From contig JAFAYW010000183.1 in NCBI GenBank assembly GCA_019240125.1, positions 33,910 through 97,909 on the forward strand: 64,000 bases of DNA, given 5' to 3'. The DNA comes from Alphaproteobacteria bacterium. GTDB taxonomy: Bacteria > Pseudomonadota > Alphaproteobacteria > ATCC43930 > CGMCC-115725. The position numbers were made by a program, and so were the translations under genes. Below are positions 1 through 6,963 of this stretch, piece after piece (position 1 is the first letter of the stretch; each line of letters starts with the position of its first letter). Under the pieces are notes generated by a model. The model saw only the letters and a list, made by a program, of their open reading frames with translations. It was not told where the DNA came from and searched no databases.

Positions 1-828
1 CGAGGTCGCCAACGCGTCGTCCTGATCCGGTAGAGGAAGCTCCGACGCTGCGTTTGCGAACAACGCGTGCTCGACGGTTGCGCTGAGGCGAGCGACCCAG
101 CCGGTCACCTGAATGAATTCCTGGTAGGCGGCAATGACCTGTTCGCTCAGCAATATCGCTGCGCAATCGTCACCATAATCGTCGATAAGACGCCGCCGCA
201 TGTCAGACAGCGATGCCGCCTGACCGTCATCGATCACACCGATCGTCCCGAGCCGGCGAAGCAAAAGCGAGGCCGGCGTCACAGTTCCCGGATCACGCGA
301 GGCACTTGCCTCGCATTGCGGATTAACGCGCTCGACAGCAAAAGGCGGCCGGTTCACGGCCACTCTGCTCGTATCGTCACCTGATTCGCAACTACCGCTT
401 GCCGATCCGGTTGGGCGGCCAATGATCACGTTTGGAGGTGCGGGCGGAGCAGCGATCAAGGCAGGCGAGCCGGCGCCCCTATCTCCTACCAGCACTCTGG
501 CAGTAAAGCGGTAGCCGTATCCTGTGACAGTCTGAATACAGCTTCCATGTACCCTGTCTTGGTCGAGAATGTGCCGCAGCTTCGATATCTGCACATTAAG
601 ATTAGCCTCCTCGACGGCTCTGCCTGACCAGACAATGGTCATCAATTCTTCCTTCGTCACCGTCTCGCCATTACGTCGCGCGAGGAGTGAAAGCAGATCA
701 AGCGTCCGTGATCCCAGCGGCACAAGGCTGGCGCTTCCCCTCTCATCGACACGGAACAGCCCACCCGCCCGCCGGTCAAGCCGGAAGCCATCGAGAAGCA
801 GCACGTCATCGGGAGCAGGCGAAGGCAC
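1..828 (-). CDS. Winged-helix (OmpR/CadC-type) transcriptional regulator, partial
   Basis: The minus strand is open for 276 codons from a GTG start to the window edge, so the C-terminus is missing. An in-frame TAG lies four codons upstream of the GTG, and GGGGAAA sits just before it as a possible ribosome binding site. Residues of about 10-105 form a Trans_reg_C winged helix: the motifs LVPLGSRTLDLLSLLARR, VTKEELMTIVW, EEANLNVQISKLR and the wing TVTGYGYRF are typical. The following ~170 residues match nothing I recognise; there is no receiver domain ahead of the helix and no membrane segment so far. The gene is transcribed away from the peptide-export operon and shares its control region, so it is probably that operon's regulator (inference). 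Confidence 0.85.
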   Translation of the reverse strand, partial: MPSPAPDDVLLLDGFRLDRRAGGLFRVDERGSASLVPLGSRTLDLLSLLARRNGETVTKEELMTIVWSGRAVEEANLNVQISKLRHILDQDRVHGSCIQTVTGYGYRFTARVLVGDRGAGSPALIAAPPAPPNVIIGRPTGSASGSCESGDDTSRVAVNRPPFAVERVNPQCEASASRDPGTVTPASLLLRRLGTIGVIDDGQAASLSDMRRRLIDDYGDDCAAILLSEQVIAAYQEFIQVTGWVARLSATVEHALFANAASELPLPDQDDALATS

Positions 829-941
829 GGCTTTCCCCTACCTAGTCGGCGATTGTTTGCAACTCTACTGCAACGTCTCCAGACATGAGCGTGAGTTACT
901 TCACACCATCGTAAAAGCCCGCCTGCTCGCTTTTTACACGA

Positions 942-973
942 GTGACTAACAACCGGTTTCGGCAGTTAGTCAC
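942..973. promoter_or_regulatory. Perfect inverted repeat, candidate operator
   Basis: GTGACTAAC, 14 bases, then GTTAGTCAC: a perfect 9-bp inverted repeat near the middle of the 276-base divergent space between the winged-helix gene and the first peptide gene. There is no T-run after it, so it is not a terminator. Its place suggests a binding site for the divergent regulator. The rest of 829-1104 holds no ORF that I can support and no clear -35/-10 pair. Confidence 0.5.
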
Positions 974-1104
974 AAACTGCCAGGTGATTTGGAACGTTTT
1001 GGCCCGGCCTCATAGTGCGACCCTGGCACCTAGCTCAGATTGCAGCACGGCCTGGGACACAATAACACATGCGTCACCCGACCGAACATCTGAAGGAGAT
1101 CGAG

Positions 1105-1248
1105 ATGAAAGTAGTAACGAGGCCTGGTGCAACTGCGGAAAGGCACGCACCGCCGCAGCCCGTCGTACTCCCGCCGGAATGGCTTGAGCACGTCGCCGGC
1201 GGCTTAAATCCGCAACCGCTGCCGCCGCGTCACGAAGAGTTTAGGTGA
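1105..1248 (+). CDS. Small leader-type peptide with LNPQPLPPR tail (putative exported peptide precursor 1)
   Basis: A 47-residue ORF with a good ribosome binding site (GAAGGAGAT, about 6 bases before ATG). The C-terminal half reads EWLEHVAGG followed by LNPQPLPPRHEEFR. The V-A-G-G is in the place of a double-glycine leader cleavage site, which would free a 14-residue, proline-rich, cysteine-free peptide. The first half is rich in proline and basic residues and has no membrane segment. It is the first gene of a run that leads to a C39-peptidase exporter, the enzyme that cuts such leaders. The GGLNPQPLPPR block resembles tails I recall from other short hypothetical proteins, but that memory is unverified. 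Reality of the gene is supported by the ribosome binding site, leader motif and context; function is unknown. Confidence 0.65.
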   Translation: MKVVTRPGATAERHAPPQPVVLPPEWLEHVAGGLNPQPLPPRHEEFR

Positions 1249-1310
1249 GCGCAGCGCGCCAGCGCGAGTTTCCCGGCTCATAAGCCAGTCATTGGATAGT
1301 GGAGGAAGAA

Positions 1311-1499
1311 ATGTCGTCACCCAAACACGAGCAGCAAGATTGCGCGCCGCTGCCGAAACCAATCGCGTTAACCGCCGACCAGCTGCAGCAGGTGGCTGCC
1401 GGTACGGCGCTGTTACTGCCGATCGCCACGCTACGGCCAATCATCGCCGGCCCATACCCGGTGGGGCCGATATGGGCCAGCGCTACCGCAGCTGAGTAG
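1311..1499 (+). CDS. Small leader-type peptide with hydrophobic core (putative exported peptide precursor 2)
   Basis: A 62-residue ORF. The ATG is preceded by GGAGGAAGAA; a GTG four codons upstream is possible, but the ribosome binding site favours the ATG. Residues 1-32 resemble a bacteriocin-type leader ending in ALTADQLQQVAAG, which fits the pattern of an amphipathic L-x-x-x-Q-L-x-x-V-A-x-G before cleavage. The remaining ~30 residues are hydrophobic and proline/glycine-rich (for example IIAGPYPVGPIW), without cysteine. It lies 62 bases after peptide 1 and shares its V-A-[GA]-G motif but not its core. Likely a substrate of the C39 exporter downstream. Whether the product is a bacteriocin, signal or metallophore cannot be told from sequence. 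Confidence 0.7.
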   Translation: MSSPKHEQQDCAPLPKPIALTADQLQQVAAGTALLLPIATLRPIIAGPYPVGPIWASATAAE

Positions 1500-1507
1500 A
1501 CACGGAT

Positions 1508-1543
1508 GCCCGGCAGCGGGTCCCAAACACACTGCTGCCGGGC
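1508..1543 (+). terminator. Hairpin between peptide genes and export machinery
   Basis: GCCCGGCAGC, 16 bases, GCTGCCGGGC: a perfect 10-bp stem starting 8 bases after the stop of peptide 2, followed by GCATCCTTTCT. The T-run is weak, so it could be a leaky terminator or an RNA stabiliser that keeps peptide mRNA above exporter mRNA. It lies before the ribosome binding site of the next gene. Confidence 0.45.
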
Positions 1544-1574
1544 GCATCCTTTCTCGCTGCGGAGGAAGCGCGTC

Positions 1575-2012
1575 ATGAACAGGTTCGATGAAGAGAAAGC
1601 GGTGGTCCTGTGCCCGAGCGCCACAACGATCGGCCCAAGCTCAAAGGTATTCGGCGTGTTGACCGGAACCCCCGAGGCCGGTTTTCAGGTCGCCTATCTG
1701 ACAGAAGCCGTCCCGGCGACACCACAGCTCCTTGAGGCGATTGCGCCGGCAAAACCGACCGAACTCCTGCGGGTCGCGTCGCCCTGCGTTGAACACGCCT
1801 GCCAGCATTTTGACGGTGCAAATTGCCAGCTCGGGAAGCGCATCGCGACGATGCTGGACCCGGCTGTCGCCACATTGCCGCGATGTGCGATCCGTCCACG
1901 GTGCCGGTGGTTTAGCCAGGAGGGGCCTGCCGCGTGCCGGCGCTGTCCACTGGTTGCCACGGAACAACGCAATCCGAACGAGCTGCAACGTACGGTCGCC
2001 GGTCGAGAGTGA
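1575..2012 (+). CDS. Cysteine-rich small protein of peptide-export operon
   Basis: 145 residues, start chosen by GGAGGAAG seven bases before ATG. Cys13 lies in VVLCPSATTIGP. The C-terminal half carries seven more cysteines: C-x4-C-x7-C (PCVEHACQHFDGANC) and, after a spacer, C-x5-C-x10-C-x2-C (RCAIRPRCRWFSQEG then ACRRCP). This spacing looks like a metal or iron-sulfur site, but I do not recognise the family with certainty. No signal peptide or membrane segment is visible, so it should be cytoplasmic. It ends seven bases before the HlyD gene. Possible roles: tailoring or immunity, electron supply or redox sensing; none is shown. Confidence 0.85.
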   Translation: MNRFDEEKAVVLCPSATTIGPSSKVFGVLTGTPEAGFQVAYLTEAVPATPQLLEAIAPAKPTELLRVASPCVEHACQHFDGANCQLGKRIATMLDPAVATLPRCAIRPRCRWFSQEGPAACRRCPLVATEQRNPNELQRTVAGRE

Positions 2013-2019
2013 GATCGCG

Positions 2020-3267
2020 ATGGCAGTCACTCTCTTTCGTCAGCAGGCGATCGACCATCAGCGCCATCGGATCTGGGGTGAGGTGGCGCTGTCCGTGCCC
2101 CTGTCGTACACGCTGGTGACGGGATTCCTGGCGCTCTCCTTGCTCGTGGCAGCGTCATTTATCGCAACCCACACCTATTCCCGGAAGGAGCACGCGATCG
2201 GCTTTCTGTTGCCCACAAGCGGCATCGCGCGGATCACGCCGCCGCGGCCGGGCATCATCAGCGCGGTAAGCGTTGTTGAAGGTCAGCGCGTCGAGCGCGG
2301 CGCGACGCTGCTCAAGGTAACAGACACCCAGACCTCTGAGCAGGGCGAGAATCTCGACGCCACCAAGGCCGACGAGCTGCGCAAGCAGCGCGGCGAGCTG
2401 CAGGCACAACGTGCGCTGGAGCGCGACAAGACCGCTGTCGAAGAACAGGGTCTGCAGTCGCGGATCGAAAGCGGTGAGGAGGGACTTTTGGCGCTGCAAC
2501 GCCAGCAGGCAATCCAAGTCGACCGTATCAATATCGCGCAACGGCAAATGGCCGGAGCCATCGAGCTCGCCGGCAAGGGCTACTTTTCCGCGGTCGAGCT
2601 GCGGCGTCGCCAGGATGCCTATCTCGCGGAGCAGCAAAGCGAAAGCGCGCTTGCCCGCGAGGCCGCCGCAAAGCAGGCCGAACTCGGCCAATTGCGAGAC
2701 AATCTACGCCAGCTGCCGATCGCGACCGCGCAGCGTACCGCGCAGTTTGCGGCCAGCATTTCCGAGATCGATGCCCGGCTGACCGAAATCGAAGGTCGCC
2801 GTGGGTATCAGGTACAGGCTCCGATCGCCGGTCGTGTGTCCACATTGCAGGCGTGGGTCGGCAAGACAGCCGATCCGAAAATCCCCGTTCTGTCGATCGT
2901 GCCCGCCGATGACGTCCTCGAAGCCGAGTTGCTGATACCGGCACGCGCTATCGGCTATGTCGCGCCCGGTCAGACCGTTCAGATCAGCTATGACACATTC
3001 CCGTTCGCGCAATTCGGGTTCGCGCGCGGAACGGTTCGTGTGGTGTCCCACACAATGCTGAAGCCCGACGAGATCGTTGGCCCGCTGCAATTGCGCGAGC
3101 CGTCATATCCGATATCCGTCGCGTTGCAGCGGCAAACCGTCACCGCGCATGGCGCCGAGCTGCCGCTGGAGCCGGATCTGCAGCTGCAGGCCGACATCGT
3201 CTCGGAACAACGGACGCTGCTTGCCTGGATACTCGAGCCCGCCTTCGGTGCCTGGAGACAGCGATGA
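2020..3267 (+). CDS. HlyD-family membrane fusion protein (bacteriocin/peptide export adaptor)
   Basis: 415 residues. A short cytoplasmic N-terminus is followed by one membrane anchor (residues ~27-50, LVTGFLALSLLVAASFIA), a split lipoyl half-motif (RPGIISAVSVVEGQRV), a long charged coiled coil (~100-265), the second lipoyl half (YQVQAPIAGRVSTLQAWVGK) and a beta-barrel region. This is the layout of CvaA/HlyD adaptors that join an inner-membrane ABC exporter to a TolC-type channel. Longer in-frame starts exist, but the ATG seven bases after the previous stop fits the family's N-terminus. Its stop overlaps the next ATG (ATGA), so it is translationally coupled to the exporter. No outer-membrane channel gene lies in the window. 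Confidence 0.93.
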   Translation: MAVTLFRQQAIDHQRHRIWGEVALSVPLSYTLVTGFLALSLLVAASFIATHTYSRKEHAIGFLLPTSGIARITPPRPGIISAVSVVEGQRVERGATLLKVTDTQTSEQGENLDATKADELRKQRGELQAQRALERDKTAVEEQGLQSRIESGEEGLLALQRQQAIQVDRINIAQRQMAGAIELAGKGYFSAVELRRRQDAYLAEQQSESALAREAAAKQAELGQLRDNLRQLPIATAQRTAQFAASISEIDARLTEIEGRRGYQVQAPIAGRVSTLQAWVGKTADPKIPVLSIVPADDVLEAELLIPARAIGYVAPGQTVQISYDTFPFAQFGFARGTVRVVSHTMLKPDEIVGPLQLREPSYPISVALQRQTVTAHGAELPLEPDLQLQADIVSEQRTLLAWILEPAFGAWRQR

Positions 3268-5372
3268 AACTCACCGGACTGCCGCGCCGCTTGCCGGAAA
3301 TCCGCCAGGCTGCGGCGAGCGAATGCGGTCTTGCGTGCCTCGCGATGATCGCTAGTTTCCATGGCCGCCACACCGAACTTGCCGCGCTTCGGCGGGAATT
3401 TCCGGTGTCGCTGAAAGGCGCGACGCTGGTGACGTTGATGGAAATCGCAACGCGGCTCGGCCTCGTCGGACGCCCGTTGCGGCTGGAGGTAGCGCATTTG
3501 CGCACACTCCAACTCCCCGCCGTCCTGCATTGGAATATGAACCATTTCGTCGTGCTGCGGGACGCCGGCCGCACCGGTGTCACCATTCACGATCCGGCAT
3601 TCGGCGCCCGGCGGTACAGCTATGAGGATGTCTCGAAACACTTCACCGGCGTGGCACTCGAACTGACAAAAGACCTGGCGTTTCAGGCACAACAAGCCGC
3701 CACGAAACTCTCAATGCTGGATTTCTTCGGGAGGATCACGGGCTTCGTCCCGGCCTTATTGCAGACACTGGTTCTTTCGGCGGTATTGCAGCTCTACGTG
3801 CTTGCCAGCCCGTTCTATATGCAGCTCGCCGTCGATAATGCGATTGCCCGCGATGACCACGATTTGCTGTTCGTGCTGGCGTTCGGGTTCGCGCTGTTTC
3901 TGCTGATCAACACCGGCGCCAGCCTGATACGCGCCAAGCTGTTGGCGCAGGCTCAAAGCGCGCTGGCCTTCCAGATGGGCGCCGGTCTTTTCCGGCACCT
4001 GCTGCGCCTGCCGCTGGTTTATTTCGAGAAGCGACATGTCGGGGATCTCGTATCGCGCTTCTCATCGACGGAGCCGGTGCGCAACCTGCTGGCCGAAGGG
4101 CTGGTGACGGCGATTATAGACGGCGCGATGGCCAGCCTGACCGCGGCGATGATGTTCATCTACCGGCCGTCGCTCGGCCTCATCGTGCTTGCCGCACTCG
4201 CCGCCTACATTCTCGTTCGCATCGCCTTTTTTCATCTCACGAAACGCCGCACGCTCGATCTGATTGAAGCCAGGAGCCGCGAGAGCACGACCTTTATCGA
4301 GACAATGCGAGCGGTCCAGAGCATCAAGATTTTTACGCGTGAGAACGAACGCGGCGCGGTATGGATGAACCGCTATGCGGAGGTGGTCCGCGCCGAGGCG
4401 ATATCGGGGTTTCTGAAGCAGGCGTTCCGCATCGCCAATGATCTGATTTTTGGCCTGGAGAACGTGCTGATCGTCTATCTCGGCGCCCGGGCGGCGCTCG
4501 ACGGCGAGATGACTGTCGGAATGCTGTTCGCGTTTATTTCCTATAAGCAGCAATTCGGTGACAAGGCGGCCCGGCTGGTGGAGCGGGCGATCGAATTCCG
4601 GATGCTCGACCTGCATCTCGAACGTCTGAGTGACATTGCGGGCACCGAACCGGAAGCATCGCATTTCCGCGCGGCAGCCTATCAGCCGCCGATCCAGGGA
4701 AATCTGGAAGTACGCAACCTCTGCTTTCGCTATGCCGATGGCGAACCGCTGGTGTTGCAGGACGTCAATTTCAGCATTCGGGCGGGTGAATATGTCGCGA
4801 TCACCGGTCCTTCCGGCGGCGGCAAGACGACCTTACTGAAGCTGATCCTGGGGCTCTTGGAACCGACTGCCGGGGAGGTTCTGATCGATGGCATGCCATT
4901 GCAGGTTATCGGCCATGAGCTGTTTCGCAAAAACATCGGGGTTGTCATGCAGGACGACCAGCTGCTGTCCGGTTCGATCGCCGACAACATATGCTTCTTT
5001 GACGACAGCTTCGACCTCGACCACATGGTGCGCTGCGCCGAGCTCGCCGGCATCCACAACGAGATTTCTCGCATGCCGATGGCCTATAACAGCCTGATCG
5101 GCGACATGGGAACGTCATTATCCGGCGGACAGAAGCAACGCATCTTGCTAGCACGCGCCTTGTACCGCCGGCCGCGCTTGTTGTTCATGGACGAAGGCAC
5201 CTCGCACCTCGATCTGGCGACCGAGCGTCAGGTGACAAATGCGGTGAAATCGCTCGGATTGACACGCATCATCATCGCCCATCGTCCCGAGACGATTGCA
5301 TCGGCGGCGCGCTGCCTTACGTTGCGCGACGGGCAACTACATGAAGCGCACGAGCGTCTGGCAGCCGCTTGA
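3264..5372 (+). CDS. C39-peptidase ABC exporter (bacteriocin/RiPP processing and secretion, CvaB/LagD type)
   Basis: 702 residues in three parts. The N-terminal C39 peptidase is complete: Gln15, catalytic Cys21 in ECGLACLAMI, His94 in NHFVVL and Asp110 in HDPAFG. A six-helix ABC membrane domain follows (~150-430). The ATPase has Walker A GPSGGGKTT (~514), signature LSGGQKQR (~618), Walker B RLLFMDE (~635) and the switch His in IIAHRPE. The D-loop region reads DEGTSHLD where DEATSALD is usual. Such enzymes cut after the double glycine of a leader and export the core across the inner membrane with an HlyD partner, encoded just upstream. Expected substrates are the V-A-[GA]-G leader peptides on both sides. 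Confidence 0.95.
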   Translation: MKLTGLPRRLPEIRQAAASECGLACLAMIASFHGRHTELAALRREFPVSLKGATLVTLMEIATRLGLVGRPLRLEVAHLRTLQLPAVLHWNMNHFVVLRDAGRTGVTIHDPAFGARRYSYEDVSKHFTGVALELTKDLAFQAQQAATKLSMLDFFGRITGFVPALLQTLVLSAVLQLYVLASPFYMQLAVDNAIARDDHDLLFVLAFGFALFLLINTGASLIRAKLLAQAQSALAFQMGAGLFRHLLRLPLVYFEKRHVGDLVSRFSSTEPVRNLLAEGLVTAIIDGAMASLTAAMMFIYRPSLGLIVLAALAAYILVRIAFFHLTKRRTLDLIEARSRESTTFIETMRAVQSIKIFTRENERGAVWMNRYAEVVRAEAISGFLKQAFRIANDLIFGLENVLIVYLGARAALDGEMTVGMLFAFISYKQQFGDKAARLVERAIEFRMLDLHLERLSDIAGTEPEASHFRAAAYQPPIQGNLEVRNLCFRYADGEPLVLQDVNFSIRAGEYVAITGPSGGGKTTLLKLILGLLEPTAGEVLIDGMPLQVIGHELFRKNIGVVMQDDQLLSGSIADNICFFDDSFDLDHMVRCAELAGIHNEISRMPMAYNSLIGDMGTSLSGGQKQRILLARALYRRPRLLFMDEGTSHLDLATERQVTNAVKSLGLTRIIIAHRPETIASAARCLTLRDGQLHEAHERLAAA

Positions 5373-5818
5373 GGGACAGCCACTGCGGCGCATACCAGTG
5401 TCGTTTACTCCACGTGGCAAAGTGATTCTCACCTAAAAATATAAGGAAACTTTGCGAACGCAGGGACCCACCCCCTCAACGCGCTTCGAATTTGGAGTTT
5501 AGCGCCACAACGGCGCGTCGCGCCGGCCGCGCAGGAGCCCTGCCCTACGGTGGGCCCCCTGCTTTCGCAGGCACGACATCGTGTGCGGGAGTTGTTCCAT
5601 CGGAACACAGCAAAGTCTAAATTTATAGCGGTGTTTATTTGCTATATTTTCTACTAAGTAATTTACAAATATTCATACGGAAGTCACAGAAATACACCAC
5701 TCCAAATCGCATAGTGGGACTGTCACCGGCGCGGTTGGCACCAACAAGGGACCAGCACCACCGGAACCACGGTCACATACGTGATCGGCGTTTCACTTGC
5801 AATGACAAGGAGTTGTAC
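5373..5818 (+). other. Intergenic region with AT-rich stretch before the MNIO operon
   Basis: No supportable gene. Two short hairpins occur (GCAGG-AGC-CCTGC near 5530 and CCTGC-TTTC-GCAGG at 5558-5571), neither with a T-run. About 5610-5700 is strikingly AT-rich against the GC-rich surroundings and probably holds the promoter of the third peptide and MNIO genes, but I see no clean -35/-10 pair. An ATG frame from 5639 runs into the peptide gene but lacks a ribosome binding site and coding character. Confidence 0.5.
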
Positions 5819-6001
5819 ATGAGCGACATCGACACCCGCACGCGCCCGTCAACCGAGACAGGCGAGTTCGAACTGCCCCTGCCGGAGCCGATCGTGCTCG
5901 GCACGGAAGCGACGAAAGCAGTCGCCGGCGGGCTGATCCGTCCGACCCTTTGCACGACCTGTGGCCTGATGCAGCCATTCCCGGTTGAGAAGCTCGCCTG
6001 A
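5819..6001 (+). CDS. Putative MNIO-modified precursor peptide with CTTCG core (precursor 3)
   Basis: 60 residues; AAGGAG lies six bases before ATG. An acidic and proline-rich N-terminus leads to EATKAVAGG, a double-glycine-type leader end. The predicted 22-residue core begins LIRPTLCTTCGLMQPF and contains the only two cysteines, as C-x-x-C-G. The MNIO oxidase gene begins two bases after the stop, and in known MNIO pathways (methanobactin MbnBC, TglHI) the enzyme acts on cysteine in the neighbouring precursor. The cysteines are therefore the likely modification sites. The leader motif matches peptides 1 and 2, so the C39 exporter upstream probably removes it. The product's structure is unknown; copper or other metal binding is one possibility. 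Confidence 0.8.
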   Translation: MSDIDTRTRPSTETGEFELPLPEPIVLGTEATKAVAGGLIRPTLCTTCGLMQPFPVEKLA

Positions 6002-6003
6002 CA

Positions 6004-6960
6004 ATGACCCTCGTCCCATCCGCGCCCATCATGCCGTTCGCCAGCGTTCACAAAACGCCGCGGCCGCTCGGCATCGGCTTTTCCTATCTGCCGGCTTTCC
6101 CGGCCGAATTCTATCGAACCGAGCTGCTGGACTTTGTCGAAATGACACCGGAAAAGCTGTGCCGGGCGCGGTGGGACGGTGGGTTTTTCAAGCTCGACCT
6201 GGTCTCGGAGAAAATAGACACCGCACAGCAAGCCTGTCACGACTTGCCACTTGTCGTGCACGGGATCGAGCTATCGATCGGCTCAGCGGCAGGCTGGAAC
6301 GGCGGCTATCTTGAGATGCTCGACCGGTTTCAGGAGCGCTGGCCGTTTCGCTGGCACAGCGAGCACCTCAGCTACCAGACCATCCCGCGAGACGCAGGGG
6401 GCGCCACCAGCATCGGCACCCCGCTGCCACTCCCCGGCGGCATGGAAGCGGTACAGCTCGTTGGCGAACGAGCGCGCGAAATCAACCGCCGCTACGGTGT
6501 TCCATTCCTTCTGGAGAACCCCGCGCATTATCTGCGCGAGCTGCCATACGAAAGCCCGATTGGTGACGAATTCGACCTGATGGCGGCCGTCACCGACCAT
6601 GGGGAGTGCGGTCAGCTGCTTGATCTCCATAACCTCTACTGCAATGCGATCAATCACGGCTTCGACCTCAGCGCCGCGCTCGACCGTATTGCGCTTGATC
6701 GGGTTAGCGAAATCCACGTTGCCGGCGGACGCTGGGAAAGCAGGTTCTGGGTGGACGCGCATGACAGCCTGGTTCCCGAGCCGGTCTGGAACCTGCTCGC
6801 GGCCACCTTGCCACGCTGTCCGAACCTCGCGGGGATCGTATTCGAATTGCTCGATTTTTTTGCCCCGACAGTCGGGGTTGAAGCTGTCACAGCCGAGCTG
6901 CGCCGCATGCAGGACGTATGGCACCGTTTCGGCCCGGCGGACGGCGCAGCGAGGCATTAG
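6004..6960 (+). CDS. DUF692-family multinuclear non-heme iron oxidase (MNIO)
   Basis: 318 residues with the TIM-barrel signature of DUF692/MbnB/TglH enzymes: GIGFSYLP, FVEMTPE, VVHGIELSIGS, RWHSEHLSY, LPLPGGMEAV, LENPAHYL, LDLHNLYCNAINHG, EIHVAGGRW, VDAHD and FELLD. Candidate iron ligands visible at the usual places are His86, Glu120/His121, Glu171, Asp207, His209, His238, Asp251, His253 and Glu281. Characterised members use two or three irons and O2 to rearrange cysteine, or other residues, in peptide substrates. Placed directly after the C-x-x-C-G peptide and before a partner gene, it is the modifying enzyme of this cluster. No catalytic motif appears lost. Exact chemistry cannot be read from the sequence. 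Confidence 0.93.
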   Translation: MTLVPSAPIMPFASVHKTPRPLGIGFSYLPAFPAEFYRTELLDFVEMTPEKLCRARWDGGFFKLDLVSEKIDTAQQACHDLPLVVHGIELSIGSAAGWNGGYLEMLDRFQERWPFRWHSEHLSYQTIPRDAGGATSIGTPLPLPGGMEAVQLVGERAREINRRYGVPFLLENPAHYLRELPYESPIGDEFDLMAAVTDHGECGQLLDLHNLYCNAINHGFDLSAALDRIALDRVSEIHVAGGRWESRFWVDAHDSLVPEPVWNLLAATLPRCPNLAGIVFELLDFFAPTVGVEAVTAELRRMQDVWHRFGPADGAARH

Positions 6961-6963
6961 CGC

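Noticed and set aside
569..949. Plus-strand ORF over the winged-helix gene
   Set aside because: The minus strand encodes a clear Trans_reg_C domain; the plus translation is Ser/Arg-rich shadow sequence.
942..1187. 81-codon ORF starting in the divergent region
   Set aside because: No ribosome binding site, overlaps the palindrome and peptide 1 in another frame; peptide 1 has the better site and leader motif.
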